Below are positions 1 to 6,702 of a DNA stretch of 16,778 nt, one piece after another (position 1 is the first letter of the stretch; the number at the start of each line of letters is the position of its first letter). Both the position numbers and the translations under genes were made by a program. The notes beneath the pieces were generated by a model. That model ran no database searches, was not told where the DNA came from, and saw only the letters and a program-made list of their open reading frames with translations. The stretch is from the NCBI GenBank assembly GCA_002299005.1, contig DBMZ01000166.1:1-16778 (forward strand), in the 5' to 3' direction. The DNA is from Alphaproteobacteria bacterium UBA685 (GTDB lineage: Bacteria; Pseudomonadota; Alphaproteobacteria; Puniceispirillales; Puniceispirillaceae).

Positions 1-728
1 TTTAGGCCCATTGAGCCACAAATCATCACACGATCGCTGGTCGCGTCAAACGCTGGCACGCCCAAATCATCAAATAATGTGCCATTTTCAATCAGCGTGG
101 TGATACGCCCCATCTTCGGGCTGTCTTGCCTTGTTGTGGTCGGATAATAACGCAATTGCCCTGCGGCCATCTCGCCGATAAGCGGGTCTTTTTTGGTCTC
201 TTCCACCAGCCACGCACCATAGGCAAGCTCATCCACATCACGGCATGTATGGGTTAAGATAATTTCTTCATATTGCTCATAAACCTCAGGATCACGAATA
301 AGAGAGGCAAACGGCGCGATGCCTGTGCCTGTGGCAATCATATATAATCTCTTGCCGGGGATAAGCGCATCAAGAACCAATGTGCCAACCGGCTTGGTTT
401 TCATGATGATATAATCACCGGGGACAATTTTCTGAAGCTGTGAGGTAAGCGGGCCATCTTGTACTTTAATCGAATAAAAAGACAACGTCTCAGACCAGAA
501 AGGCGCGGCAATGGAATAGGCGCGCAAAAGGGGCTTGCCTGCGTCATTTAACAAGCCGATCATCACAAATTCACCAGAGCGAAACCGGAAACTGGCTGGG
601 CGCTCAACCTCAAAATGGAACAAGCGATCATTCCAATGTTTGACAGACAAAACTTTGACAGCGTCCTTGGTATCAGACGCAACGCCAACAGACGAATTAG
701 CCGCAGAAATCATATCAGATGCGCTCAT
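1..728 (-). CDS. fpr: Ferredoxin--NADP+ reductase, 3' end cut off by the window edge
   Basis: This FAD enzyme moves electrons between NADPH and ferredoxin or flavodoxin in the cytoplasm. 242 residues are visible. The FAD-binding beta-barrel carries the RAYS motif at residues 69-72. The NADP-binding domain carries GTGIAP at 134-139, and the late CGSM segment starts at Cys237, just before the window ends. Bacterial Fpr proteins are about 255-275 residues, so only the extreme C-terminus is missing. The ATG at 728-726 is chosen because GAGGG lies 10 bases upstream of it. An in-frame ATG at 737-735 lies only one base from that GAGGG and is less likely. The gene lies downstream of the cytochrome c gene but is separated from it by a terminator. 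Electron supply to the sulfite reductase encoded at 3045-4694 is a reasonable inference, not shown. Confidence 0.93.
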   Translation of the reverse strand, partial: MSASDMISAANSSVGVASDTKDAVKVLSVKHWNDRLFHFEVERPASFRFRSGEFVMIGLLNDAGKPLLRAYSIAAPFWSETLSFYSIKVQDGPLTSQLQKIVPGDYIIMKTKPVGTLVLDALIPGKRLYMIATGTGIAPFASLIRDPEVYEQYEEIILTHTCRDVDELAYGAWLVEETKKDPLIGEMAAGQLRYYPTTTRQDSPKMGRITTLIENGTLFDDLGVPAFDATSDRVMICGSMGL

Positions 729-776
729 ATCTATCATACCCTCTTGAAAAGCCTGATGGCCTATACTGTGCCTTTT

Positions 777-805
777 GATATCAACCACATAGGCATTTAT
801 GTCAA
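777..805 (-). promoter_or_regulatory. Candidate promoter for fpr
   Basis: On the minus strand a perfect TTGACA (805-800) is followed after 17 bases by GATATC (782-777), which matches a sigma-70 -10 box at only three of six positions. The -10 overlaps a perfect 10-base palindrome, TTGATATCAA, at 775-784, which could be an operator. The position, about 50 bases upstream of the fpr ATG, is sensible, but the weak -10 keeps confidence low. Confidence 0.35.
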
Positions 806-847
806 TTAGCGCCGTGAGAAAATAGTTGCGCGTCTATCCTTGGACTT

Positions 848-887
848 AAAAAAAACGCCTAATCCGCAATTCGCACGCAGATTAGGC
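848..887 (-). terminator. Intrinsic terminator downstream of the cytochrome c gene
   Basis: Read on the minus strand, GCCTAATC (887-880) pairs with GATTAGGC (864-857), an 8-bp perfect stem with two further inner pairs past a mismatch. One base (G) after the stem comes a run of eight T (855-848). It begins 21 bases after the cytochrome stop codon and separates that gene from fpr. Confidence 0.88.
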
Positions 888-907
888 ATCAGATATTGTG
901 AAACATG

Positions 908-1291
908 CTAGTTGCTAAAGCTTTTTAGATACGCAATGACATTGACGCGATCTTTTTCTTTGCGCAGGCCAGCGAACGCCATTCTTGTGCCTTTAATGTA
1001 GGCCTTTGGCTTTGTTAAGTAAGCGTCCAACGTTGCCTCATCCCACACAATATCAGCGGCAACCATCGCCTTTGAATATTTTGTATAGCTCTCAAGGCTA
1101 CCAGCTTTGCGGCCGAAGAGATTCACAAGGTGCGGGCCTGTTTTGTTTTTCTCAGCATCGACCACATGGCACGCTTTGCATTTCTTAAACACCTTCGCGC
1201 CTGCCTCAATATCACCGGCAAAAGTGGGGCTTGCGCTCAAAGCTGTTACAATGAGGGCCGCACCGATAGCTGATTTAACCATTTTTGACAT
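908..1291 (-). CDS. Periplasmic class I c-type cytochrome
   Basis: A small soluble monoheme cytochrome c, 127 residues before processing, likely an electron carrier in the periplasm. Residues 1-25 are a Sec signal peptide with a hydrophobic core and a likely cleavage after the Ala at 25 (TFA|GD). The heme-attachment motif is CKACH at 38-42, with Cys38, Cys41 and the proximal ligand His42. Met104 in the GTRMAF segment is the likely distal ligand. The mature size of about 100 residues and the G-T-x-M context fit the cytochrome c2/c550 type. AAGGAT precedes the ATG. It has its own promoter and terminator, so it is a one-gene unit. Its redox partner is not in the window; bc1 complex to oxidase transfer is typical of the family but inferred. 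Confidence 0.93.
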   Translation of the reverse strand: MSKMVKSAIGAALIVTALSASPTFAGDIEAGAKVFKKCKACHVVDAEKNKTGPHLVNLFGRKAGSLESYTKYSKAMVAADIVWDEATLDAYLTKPKAYIKGTRMAFAGLRKEKDRVNVIAYLKSFSN

Positions 1292-1328
1292 GTTTTTATC
1301 CTTCTAACATAGTCTTAATCTCACCCCC

Positions 1329-1357
1329 CATATAGTGCTTTCTGAGGCAAATCTCAA
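1329..1357 (-). promoter_or_regulatory. Sigma-70-type promoter for the cytochrome c gene
   Basis: On the minus strand TTGAGA (1357-1352) matches the -35 consensus at five of six positions. After exactly 17 bases comes TATATG (1334-1329), four of six to the -10 consensus. Transcription would start near 1322, leaving a leader of about 30 bases that includes the AAGGAT ribosome-binding site. Confidence 0.6.
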
Positions 1358-1490
1358 CCTTCATAAATGGCACAAATGCCGCACGTAAGAGTTGCCGGCC
1401 TAATAATAATCACCTACCAAACTTAGCCTTGACTAAATTCATAAGGCGTGCAACAAATTAGAAGCATAACTGAATTTACGTAATGATGGC

Positions 1491-2657
1491 ATGACATCCT
1501 TGTATATTGAAAAAACCCCGCTTGAGGCGACAAGACGCCCTGCTCCAATTTATTGGGGCTTGCTGATTGTTGCGTTGATGTTGGGGATTTGGTCATTGCT
1601 TGATGCGCAATTTGCGCAGGTGATTATCTCAACAATTGCCGATGCCTATCTTCAGGTAACAACTTTTGTTGCCGCAACCTTGCTTATTTTTTATGGGCTT
1701 GAGCGCCTCTTTGGGTTTAATGCGGTTCAGCTACTATCACGCTCTGGCGCATGGCAGGTGCCGATCGCGGCAGCTCTTGGCGCATTGCCCGGTTGCGGCG
1801 GGGCGATTATTGTTGTCACAAATTATGTCTCAGGCCGCCTTAGCTTTGGGGCTGTGCTTGCCACATTGACCGCCACCATGGGAGATGCCGCCTTTTTGCT
1901 GATCGCCAAAGAGCCTGTCACAGGCATGCTTATCATGGTTATTGGCCTTGTTGTTGGCACGGTGTCTGGCTATTTGGTAGACGCTATTCACGGCAAAGAT
2001 TTCCTTCGCCCAAAAGACAGACAGTCAAAAGACGATACCACCGCCGCCTCAAGACAAGATGCGCCAGAATTTGTTAACCGCATTTGGCTTCTTGCGATTA
2101 TCCCTGGCATTGTCATCGGGGTGTTTGGCGCGTTTCAAATCGATCTCGACCCGCTCTTTGCCAACCAGTTAACAGACCAACCTGTCACAGTCTTTGGCTT
2201 CATGGCTGGTTTATTATGCTTTGCGATGTGGCTGTTACCGCGCTTCTTAAAACAGGGCCAATCTGAACAGCCAACAAGCAACATAGTGCGTCAAACAATT
2301 GCTGACACAAATTTTGTTACGGGCTGGGTCATCATTGCCTTTTTGGTATTTGAAGTCTCTTTATTCGTCACAGGCTATGAGCTATCTGAATTATTCCAAG
2401 GGCTGACTATCTGGTTGCCGCTGATGGCTGTTGCGATTGGTCTGTTGCCCGGATGTGGGCCGCAAGTGCTTGTCACAACCCTCTATTTGGCAGGCATTGT
2501 GCCGCTATCTGCGCAAATCGGTAATGCGATTAGCAATGATGGTGATGCGCTATTCCCCGCCATCGCGCTGGCACCAAAGGCAGCTTTGGTTGCGACACTT
2601 TATTCGACTGTCCCTGCGTTAATATTGGCCTATGGCTGGTATTTTTATCAGGCATAA
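1491..2657 (+). CDS. Multi-pass permease of the putative 10-TM heavy-metal exporter family
   Basis: A 388-residue inner-membrane protein with about ten hydrophobic segments. It resembles the family often annotated as putative manganese transporter or arsenic efflux protein (Pfam ArsP_2-like); assignment is by motif recall. The two halves are related: the first carries LPGCGG at 99-104 and a GD pair at 131-132, the second LPGCG at 319-323 and a GD pair at 350-351, with nearly equal spacing. A charged loop around residues 168-190 separates the halves. The substrate is unknown. There is no clear Shine-Dalgarno before the ATG at 1491, so the start is less certain than the frame. Its last 10 bases overlap the 3' end of the convergent DUF934 gene. 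The neighbouring sulfite-reduction genes leave a sulfur-related role possible but unproven. Confidence 0.8.
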   Translation: MTSLYIEKTPLEATRRPAPIYWGLLIVALMLGIWSLLDAQFAQVIISTIADAYLQVTTFVAATLLIFYGLERLFGFNAVQLLSRSGAWQVPIAAALGALPGCGGAIIVVTNYVSGRLSFGAVLATLTATMGDAAFLLIAKEPVTGMLIMVIGLVVGTVSGYLVDAIHGKDFLRPKDRQSKDDTTAASRQDAPEFVNRIWLLAIIPGIVIGVFGAFQIDLDPLFANQLTDQPVTVFGFMAGLLCFAMWLLPRFLKQGQSEQPTSNIVRQTIADTNFVTGWVIIAFLVFEVSLFVTGYELSELFQGLTIWLPLMAVAIGLLPGCGPQVLVTTLYLAGIVPLSAQIGNAISNDGDALFPAIALAPKAALVATLYSTVPALILAYGWYFYQA

Positions 2658-3052
2658 ATCTGCGCACGATAATTAACAGCCACACGATTAGCTTGCTCAA
2701 GCCAATGTCGCTCTGGCATCTTTGCCGCTTGTTCTTGGCTTATCAGCACCCCATCAAATCCTGATTGACGCGCATGACGATATTGATCACACACCAAGCC
2801 GCCCACCGCGATCACCCGGCCCTGATAGCCCCTATCGCGCAGACATCTTGCCGTTGAAAAGCCGCGCCCATCGGCTGGCGAGGCAAAGGAGATATGCACC
2901 TCTGCGATACCGTTTAGCACCTCATCCAAATCCTCTGGCGCCTCTTCCACTGTCACGGCGCGAATGGGGGTTAGGGCTTTATAGGCCGCAAACCCGTTAT
3001 CGGTGACATATATACCCGTTAAATTTATACTCGTTGAATTTACATCAGGCAT
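2648..3052 (-). CDS. DUF934 protein of the sulfite-reduction operon
   Basis: A 134-residue cytoplasmic protein of the DUF934 family (often labelled oxidoreductase), which is nearly always encoded beside sulfite or PAPS reductase genes; its biochemical role is unknown. The family hallmark is visible at about residues 62-101: a SFASPADGRGFS segment, then ARCLRDRGYQG, then a conserved IAVGG and SGFDG. The ATG at 3052-3050 is chosen because AAGGAGG lies 9 bases upstream, inside the end of the sulfite reductase gene. The start overlaps that gene's stop by 8 bases, implying translational coupling. A 32-residue upstream extension of the frame lies wholly inside the sulfite reductase gene and is not supported. 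In many relatives cysH lies between these two genes; here there is no room for it. Confidence 0.9.
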   Translation of the reverse strand: MPDVNSTSINLTGIYVTDNGFAAYKALTPIRAVTVEEAPEDLDEVLNGIAEVHISFASPADGRGFSTARCLRDRGYQGRVIAVGGLVCDQYRHARQSGFDGVLISQEQAAKMPERHWLEQANRVAVNYRAQIYA

Positions 3053-4694
3053 GATAAAGCACCTCCTTAAACGGGGTGATGCCAACGCGTTTATAATAGG
3101 CAAGAAAACTCTCATCCTTACCGGTCCGCTTGGCCAGATAATGGGCAATGATCCTATCTATCGCGCCGATAATTTGCTCATAAGAAAAGCCCGGCCCTGT
3201 GCGCTCACCAATTGCCGCATCCTGTGTGCCATCACCGCCGATGGTGATTTGGTAATTCTCCACCCCGGCCCTATCAAGGCCAAGAATGCCAATATGCCCG
3301 ACATGATGATGACCGCAAGCATTGATACAGCCTGAGATTTTAATTTTCATCGGGCCAATATCATATTCTGTTTTCAGCCCCTCAAAATGCGTTGCGATTT
3401 GCTGGGCGATGGTAATAGAGCGCGCCGTCGCAAGACTGCAATAATCAAGCCCCGGGCAGGCGATAATATCAGAGACGAGCCCAATATTTGCCGCCGCCAA
3501 ATCAGCCTCTTGCAAGGCTTGGTAAATGGCTAACAGATGTTCTTTTGGCACATGCGGTAAGATGATGTTTTGCTCATGGCTGACACGCAATTCATCATAC
3601 GCATAGGCCTTTGCCAGCTCTGCCATGACGCGCATTTGCGCCGTGCTCGCATCCCCCGGTGTCGCCCCTTGCTTCTTCAGCGATATGGTTATGCTGACAT
3701 GATTTTCATCACGGTGCGCATGCACTGATTGCCCCGCCCAGCGTGCAAAAGCAGGTGATAAGGCCATTTGCGCTTCAAGATCAAACGCGCTTGCCTTGCT
3801 AAGGTTAGGGAGGGCAAAATCATCTTTTATCTTGCGCAGTAACGTCTCTGATAGGGGGCGATGTGTCTTTTTGATTTGCGCAAAATAGGCGTCAATCTGC
3901 GCCTTTGTTTGCGCCAGCCCGTTCTCTTGCACAAGAATTTTGATACGCGCTTTATATTTATTATCACGCCTGCCATAGCGGTTATAAATATGCATCACCG
4001 CCTCAAGATAGCACAGCAAATCAGCCTTTGGCACAAACGCAGATAATTCTTGGCCAATAAGCGGCGTGCGCCCAAGACCGCCGCCTATCAAGATACGATA
4101 GCCCGTCTCACCATCCCTATTTTGGACAATCTGGATACCAATATCATGAAAGGCAATCACTGCCCTATCATTAGGAGCACCGCTGACAGCAATCTTAAAC
4201 TTACGCGGCAGGAAGGCAAATTCAGGATGCGCCGTTGACCATTGGCGCAGTAATTCAGCCACCATGCGCGGATCTTCAATTTCATCTGGTGCGCAGCCTG
4301 CGAAATGATCCGCTGTGACATTGCGAATACAATTGCCAGAGGTCTGGATAGCGTGCATATCCACCTCAGATAATGCCTCAAGCACATCGCCGACATCGGC
4401 TAATTTCATCCAATTAAACTGGATATTTTGACGCGTGGTGAAATGCCCATAGCCCTTATCCCAACGCTCAGCGATATCAGCTAATTTATGCATTTGGCGC
4501 GATGACAAGGTGCCATAAGGGATTGCCACCTGCAGCATATAGGCATGAAGCTGGAGATAGAGGCCATTTTGCAACCGAAAGGGCTTATACTCATCTTCGC
4601 TAAGCACACCGTCAATGCGACGTTGGGTAATCGTTCTAAATTCAGAGACTCTGTCTTTGACAAAATCTCTGTCAAAATCTTGATAATGATACAT
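3045..4694 (-). CDS. cysI: Sulfite reductase hemoprotein (siroheme, 4Fe-4S), nitrite/sulfite reductase family
   Basis: 549 residues, cytoplasmic. It reduces sulfite to sulfide with six electrons for cysteine synthesis. The four cysteines that bind the 4Fe-4S cluster and bridge to siroheme are Cys413 and Cys419 (CPGLDYC) and Cys456 and Cys460 (CINAC). Candidate substrate-binding basic residues are Arg88 (TTRQN), Arg124 (NCIRN) and Lys165/Lys167 (RKFK), matching the Arg/Arg/Lys/Lys set known in E. coli CysI. Two ferredoxin-like halves are present, as in the family. No flavoprotein CysJ gene is in the window, so ferredoxin is the likely donor. AGGA precedes the ATG, 8 bases after the DUF2849 gene. 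Nitrite as substrate cannot be excluded by sequence, but siroheme synthase, DUF2849, DUF934 and xsc nearby favour sulfite. Confidence 0.92.
   Translation of the reverse strand: MYHYQDFDRDFVKDRVSEFRTITQRRIDGVLSEDEYKPFRLQNGLYLQLHAYMLQVAIPYGTLSSRQMHKLADIAERWDKGYGHFTTRQNIQFNWMKLADVGDVLEALSEVDMHAIQTSGNCIRNVTADHFAGCAPDEIEDPRMVAELLRQWSTAHPEFAFLPRKFKIAVSGAPNDRAVIAFHDIGIQIVQNRDGETGYRILIGGGLGRTPLIGQELSAFVPKADLLCYLEAVMHIYNRYGRRDNKYKARIKILVQENGLAQTKAQIDAYFAQIKKTHRPLSETLLRKIKDDFALPNLSKASAFDLEAQMALSPAFARWAGQSVHAHRDENHVSITISLKKQGATPGDASTAQMRVMAELAKAYAYDELRVSHEQNIILPHVPKEHLLAIYQALQEADLAAANIGLVSDIIACPGLDYCSLATARSITIAQQIATHFEGLKTEYDIGPMKIKISGCINACGHHHVGHIGILGLDRAGVENYQITIGGDGTQDAAIGERTGPGFSYEQIIGAIDRIIAHYLAKRTGKDESFLAYYKRVGITPFKEVLYHA
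3060..3068 (-). promoter_or_regulatory. Ribosome-binding site that sets the DUF934 start
   Basis: On the minus strand AAGGAGG (3068-3062) lies within the last codons of the sulfite reductase gene, 9 bases before the ATG at 3052. It rules out the longer open frame starting upstream. Confidence 0.85.
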
Positions 4695-4702
4695 GGGCGA
4701 TC

Positions 4703-5047
4703 CTATCTTTTGCGATTTGCGACTAGTTGTTGGCCATTGCGATTATTGTGGTGATAATTACTTGGGCCTTTTGTGCGCAGTTGCTCTTTGGTACTAAGCG
4801 GCCAGCCAGCCTCATCAAGCGCGATGAGGTAAATGCCCACCGTTTGATTGGCATAGAGGCTTTGGCATTCACGCACCGCTTCTTCTGCGCTTGTCTCGGT
4901 TTTAAATTGCTTGGCATGCGTTACATCCCAAACCCATCTGCCCGTTGGTGATAGATAGACCACATCACCTGTCAAAAGCAGGTTAGCTGTGACGGCAAAA
5001 TACCGCGGATGCACCCCTTTGATGGTTTTAAGCTTGCTCTGTGACAT
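4703..5047 (-). CDS. DUF2849 protein of the sulfite-reduction operon
   Basis: A 114-residue cytoplasmic protein matching the DUF2849 family, found in alphaproteobacteria between siroheme synthase and sulfite reductase genes; its function is unknown. Visible family features are AVTANLLLTGDVVYLS near residues 18-33, a Trp-rich GRWVWD segment, an acidic-basic stretch resembling a helix, GIYLIAL, and the RTKGPSN signature near the C-terminus. The ATG at 5047-5045 is chosen for the AAGGAGG 9 bases upstream, inside the end of the siroheme synthase gene. The two genes overlap by 20 bases, so translation is probably coupled. A 14-residue longer frame exists but starts upstream of this site. The C-terminal tail is basic and Asn/Gln-rich. 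Confidence 0.88.
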   Translation of the reverse strand: MSQSKLKTIKGVHPRYFAVTANLLLTGDVVYLSPTGRWVWDVTHAKQFKTETSAEEAVRECQSLYANQTVGIYLIALDEAGWPLSTKEQLRTKGPSNYHHNNRNGQQLVANRKR

Positions 5048-6473
5048 GTGGCAGTGCCTCCTTCCACGCAAGAGGCCGCAAATTGGCAAGATGTGCCTGA
5101 TGCGGGGCTAGCCCTAAATAGATCAAAGCAGGCCCTGTGATATCTGCCTGTGCGATGGCACGCGGCAAATCACCGAGGCTGGTCACAAGCCAACCTTCAT
5201 CTTTGCGCGAAATATTCTCAGCTATCGTCACCTTTATCTGCGGCGGCGCGCCATGCATGATAAGCCGCCCTGAAAGATAAGACGCCGCGCGCACAGACAT
5301 ATAGACAGCTGCCGTAAAGTCATCCTCACGCAGGCCCTTGGCCATTTCACGCCAATCATGGTCCGCATAGCCATTCACATCATGACCTGTCAGGATACGA
5401 AAGCCTGAATTGCGCCCGCGCTTGGTAAGAGACGCCCCCATCTGCGCCGCCCCTGCACTAGCGCTTGTGAGGCCAGCGGCAATTTCAAAGGGGATATTAT
5501 AACCATCAAGGGCCGTAATCTCTTCATCTAGGCGGCCAAAAATGGTTGCATCACCTGATTTTAAGCGCACAAGTTTTTGACCTGTTTGCGCCTTTGCGAC
5601 CATCAGCGCATTGATATCAGCTTGACGCCATGAGGCTTCAAAGCCCTTTTTGCCAACCTCAATCACCTCAGCCTCTCGCCGGCATAGCTCTAGGATGGCG
5701 GGCGGCACAAGCCTGTCATGCAAGATGATATCTGCCTCATGCAAAAGACGGCGTGCTTGCATGGTCAGTAAATCAGGTGATCCCGGCCCTGCCCCGACAA
5801 ACCAGACAGGTGGCTGTGCTTGTGGCGCCCCGCCCATCTCAGCTAGCAGATATTCGCCATGCGCATGGGCACCTGCCCCATCCATCTGGCTATGTGCCCC
5901 CTCGAAATAGCGGGCCCAAAAATCACGTGCTTGCGGTGCCAAGAGTTGCGCGCCAACCTTTTCACGCAAAGCCCCTGCGACGCGCGCAAGCACACCATAA
6001 GATTGTGGCAAACGCTCTTCAAATTCCTTTTTTAAAAGGCGTGCCAAGACAGGCGCTTGCCCCTCGGTGCCAATCGCAATACTCAGCGGCGCACGGTCGA
6101 TAATCGCCGGCGTCGTAAAGGTACTAGCGGCCAGATTATCAATCACGCAAAAGGGGATATGGGCGGCTGTGAACAGCGCCATCAAAGACGCATCAGGGCC
6201 TGTGAGATAGACAAAGGCAATGGGAGGGCGCGCCTCATCATCACGATCAGAGGCATCAAAGGCGCGCGGATAATGCTTTATTGCCTGCCCTGTCCCCTTG
6301 TCTGTCATGTTCTTAATAAAGGCAGACAGCCCCTCTTCAGGCGCACTGGCGTAAATCTCAACCAGCGCTTCTGACTTAGCGACAAGCCGCGCTTTGGCAA
6401 CCGCATCATCCTCATTGCCGATAATGCAAATGCGCTTGTCTGTCACCTTTAAATAGATGGGAAAATGCTTCAT
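5028..6473 (-). CDS. cysG: Siroheme synthase, fused precorrin-2 dehydrogenase/ferrochelatase and uroporphyrinogen-III C-methyltransferase
   Basis: 481 residues, cytoplasmic. It makes siroheme, the cofactor of the sulfite reductase encoded downstream, from uroporphyrinogen III. The N-terminal half (about 1-180) is the NAD-dependent dehydrogenase/ferrochelatase, with the conserved Asp112 (VIDN) and PAIIDRAPLSIAI at 122-134, followed by PVLARLLKKEFE. A linker rich in Ala, Gly and His (about 190-222) leads to the SAM-dependent methyltransferase (about 223-465), with VGAGPGSPDLLT at 226-237, VRLKSGD at 302-308 and LTGHD at 361-365. The length fits bifunctional CysG (about 457-500). Oddly, the usual glycine-rich NAD motif is GNEDDA at 19-24, lacking the second glycine. 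AAGGAG lies 7 bases before the ATG. First gene of the operon. Confidence 0.94.
   Translation of the reverse strand: MKHFPIYLKVTDKRICIIGNEDDAVAKARLVAKSEALVEIYASAPEEGLSAFIKNMTDKGTGQAIKHYPRAFDASDRDDEARPPIAFVYLTGPDASLMALFTAAHIPFCVIDNLAASTFTTPAIIDRAPLSIAIGTEGQAPVLARLLKKEFEERLPQSYGVLARVAGALREKVGAQLLAPQARDFWARYFEGAHSQMDGAGAHAHGEYLLAEMGGAPQAQPPVWFVGAGPGSPDLLTMQARRLLHEADIILHDRLVPPAILELCRREAEVIEVGKKGFEASWRQADINALMVAKAQTGQKLVRLKSGDATIFGRLDEEITALDGYNIPFEIAAGLTSASAGAAQMGASLTKRGRNSGFRILTGHDVNGYADHDWREMAKGLREDDFTAAVYMSVRAASYLSGRLIMHGAPPQIKVTIAENISRKDEGWLVTSLGDLPRAIAQADITGPALIYLGLAPHQAHLANLRPLAWKEALPHVTEQA
5057..5063 (-). promoter_or_regulatory. Ribosome-binding site that sets the DUF2849 start
   Basis: AAGGAGG on the minus strand (5063-5057) lies 9 bases upstream of the ATG at 5047, within the last codons of the siroheme synthase gene. 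It supports the 114-residue form over the longer frame. Confidence 0.85.
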
Positions 6474-6521
6474 GACAGGCTCCTTTTTAAAAACCTTTAC
6501 AGAGCTGTCAATTTCGCAAAA

Positions 6522-6547
6522 TATTCTTAATCTACAATCGCAGAATA
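6522..6547. repeat. Short inverted repeat upstream of the siroheme synthase operon
   Basis: TATTCT (6522-6527) and AGAATA (6542-6547) form an inverted repeat with a 14-base spacer, 49 bases upstream of the cysG ATG in A/T-rich DNA. It could be a binding site for a sulfur-responsive regulator, but 6-bp arms in A/T-rich sequence can arise by chance. I found no convincing -35/-10 pair in this 161-base interval (6474-6634). Confidence 0.3.
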
Positions 6548-6634
6548 AGGGATTTAGTCAGATATTTCACAATTTCAGGAGAATTTTAGAAAATATTGCC
6601 TGCATGCGTGACATTACTAGCAAGCTATTCAGGC

Positions 6635-6672
6635 AAAAAAAAGAGCGCACCCTCATCATAAAGGTACGCTCT
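6635..6672 (-). terminator. Intrinsic terminator downstream of xsc
   Basis: Read on the minus strand, AGAGCGTACC (6672-6663) pairs with GGTGCGCTCT (6651-6642): ten pairs including one G-U wobble, with an 11-base loop, then a run of eight T (6642-6635). It begins about 30 bases after the xsc stop and makes xsc a unit separate from the sulfite-reduction operon. Confidence 0.9.
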
Positions 6673-6702
6673 AATTCATTAGATTTTGCTTAGTTTCGGA
6701 AG

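Noticed and set aside
1429..1457. A promoter for the permease gene with TTGACT as -35
   Set aside because: At 17 bases the -10 would be AACAAA, only three of six matches, and no better spacing exists.
3053..3148. A 32-residue N-terminal extension of the DUF934 protein
   Set aside because: It lies wholly inside the sulfite reductase gene, and a strong ribosome-binding site points to the ATG at 3052.
3045..4694. The hemoprotein as an assimilatory nitrite reductase
   Set aside because: No nitrate or nitrite genes are near, whereas DUF2849, DUF934 and xsc all point to sulfite; the sequence alone does not exclude nitrite.
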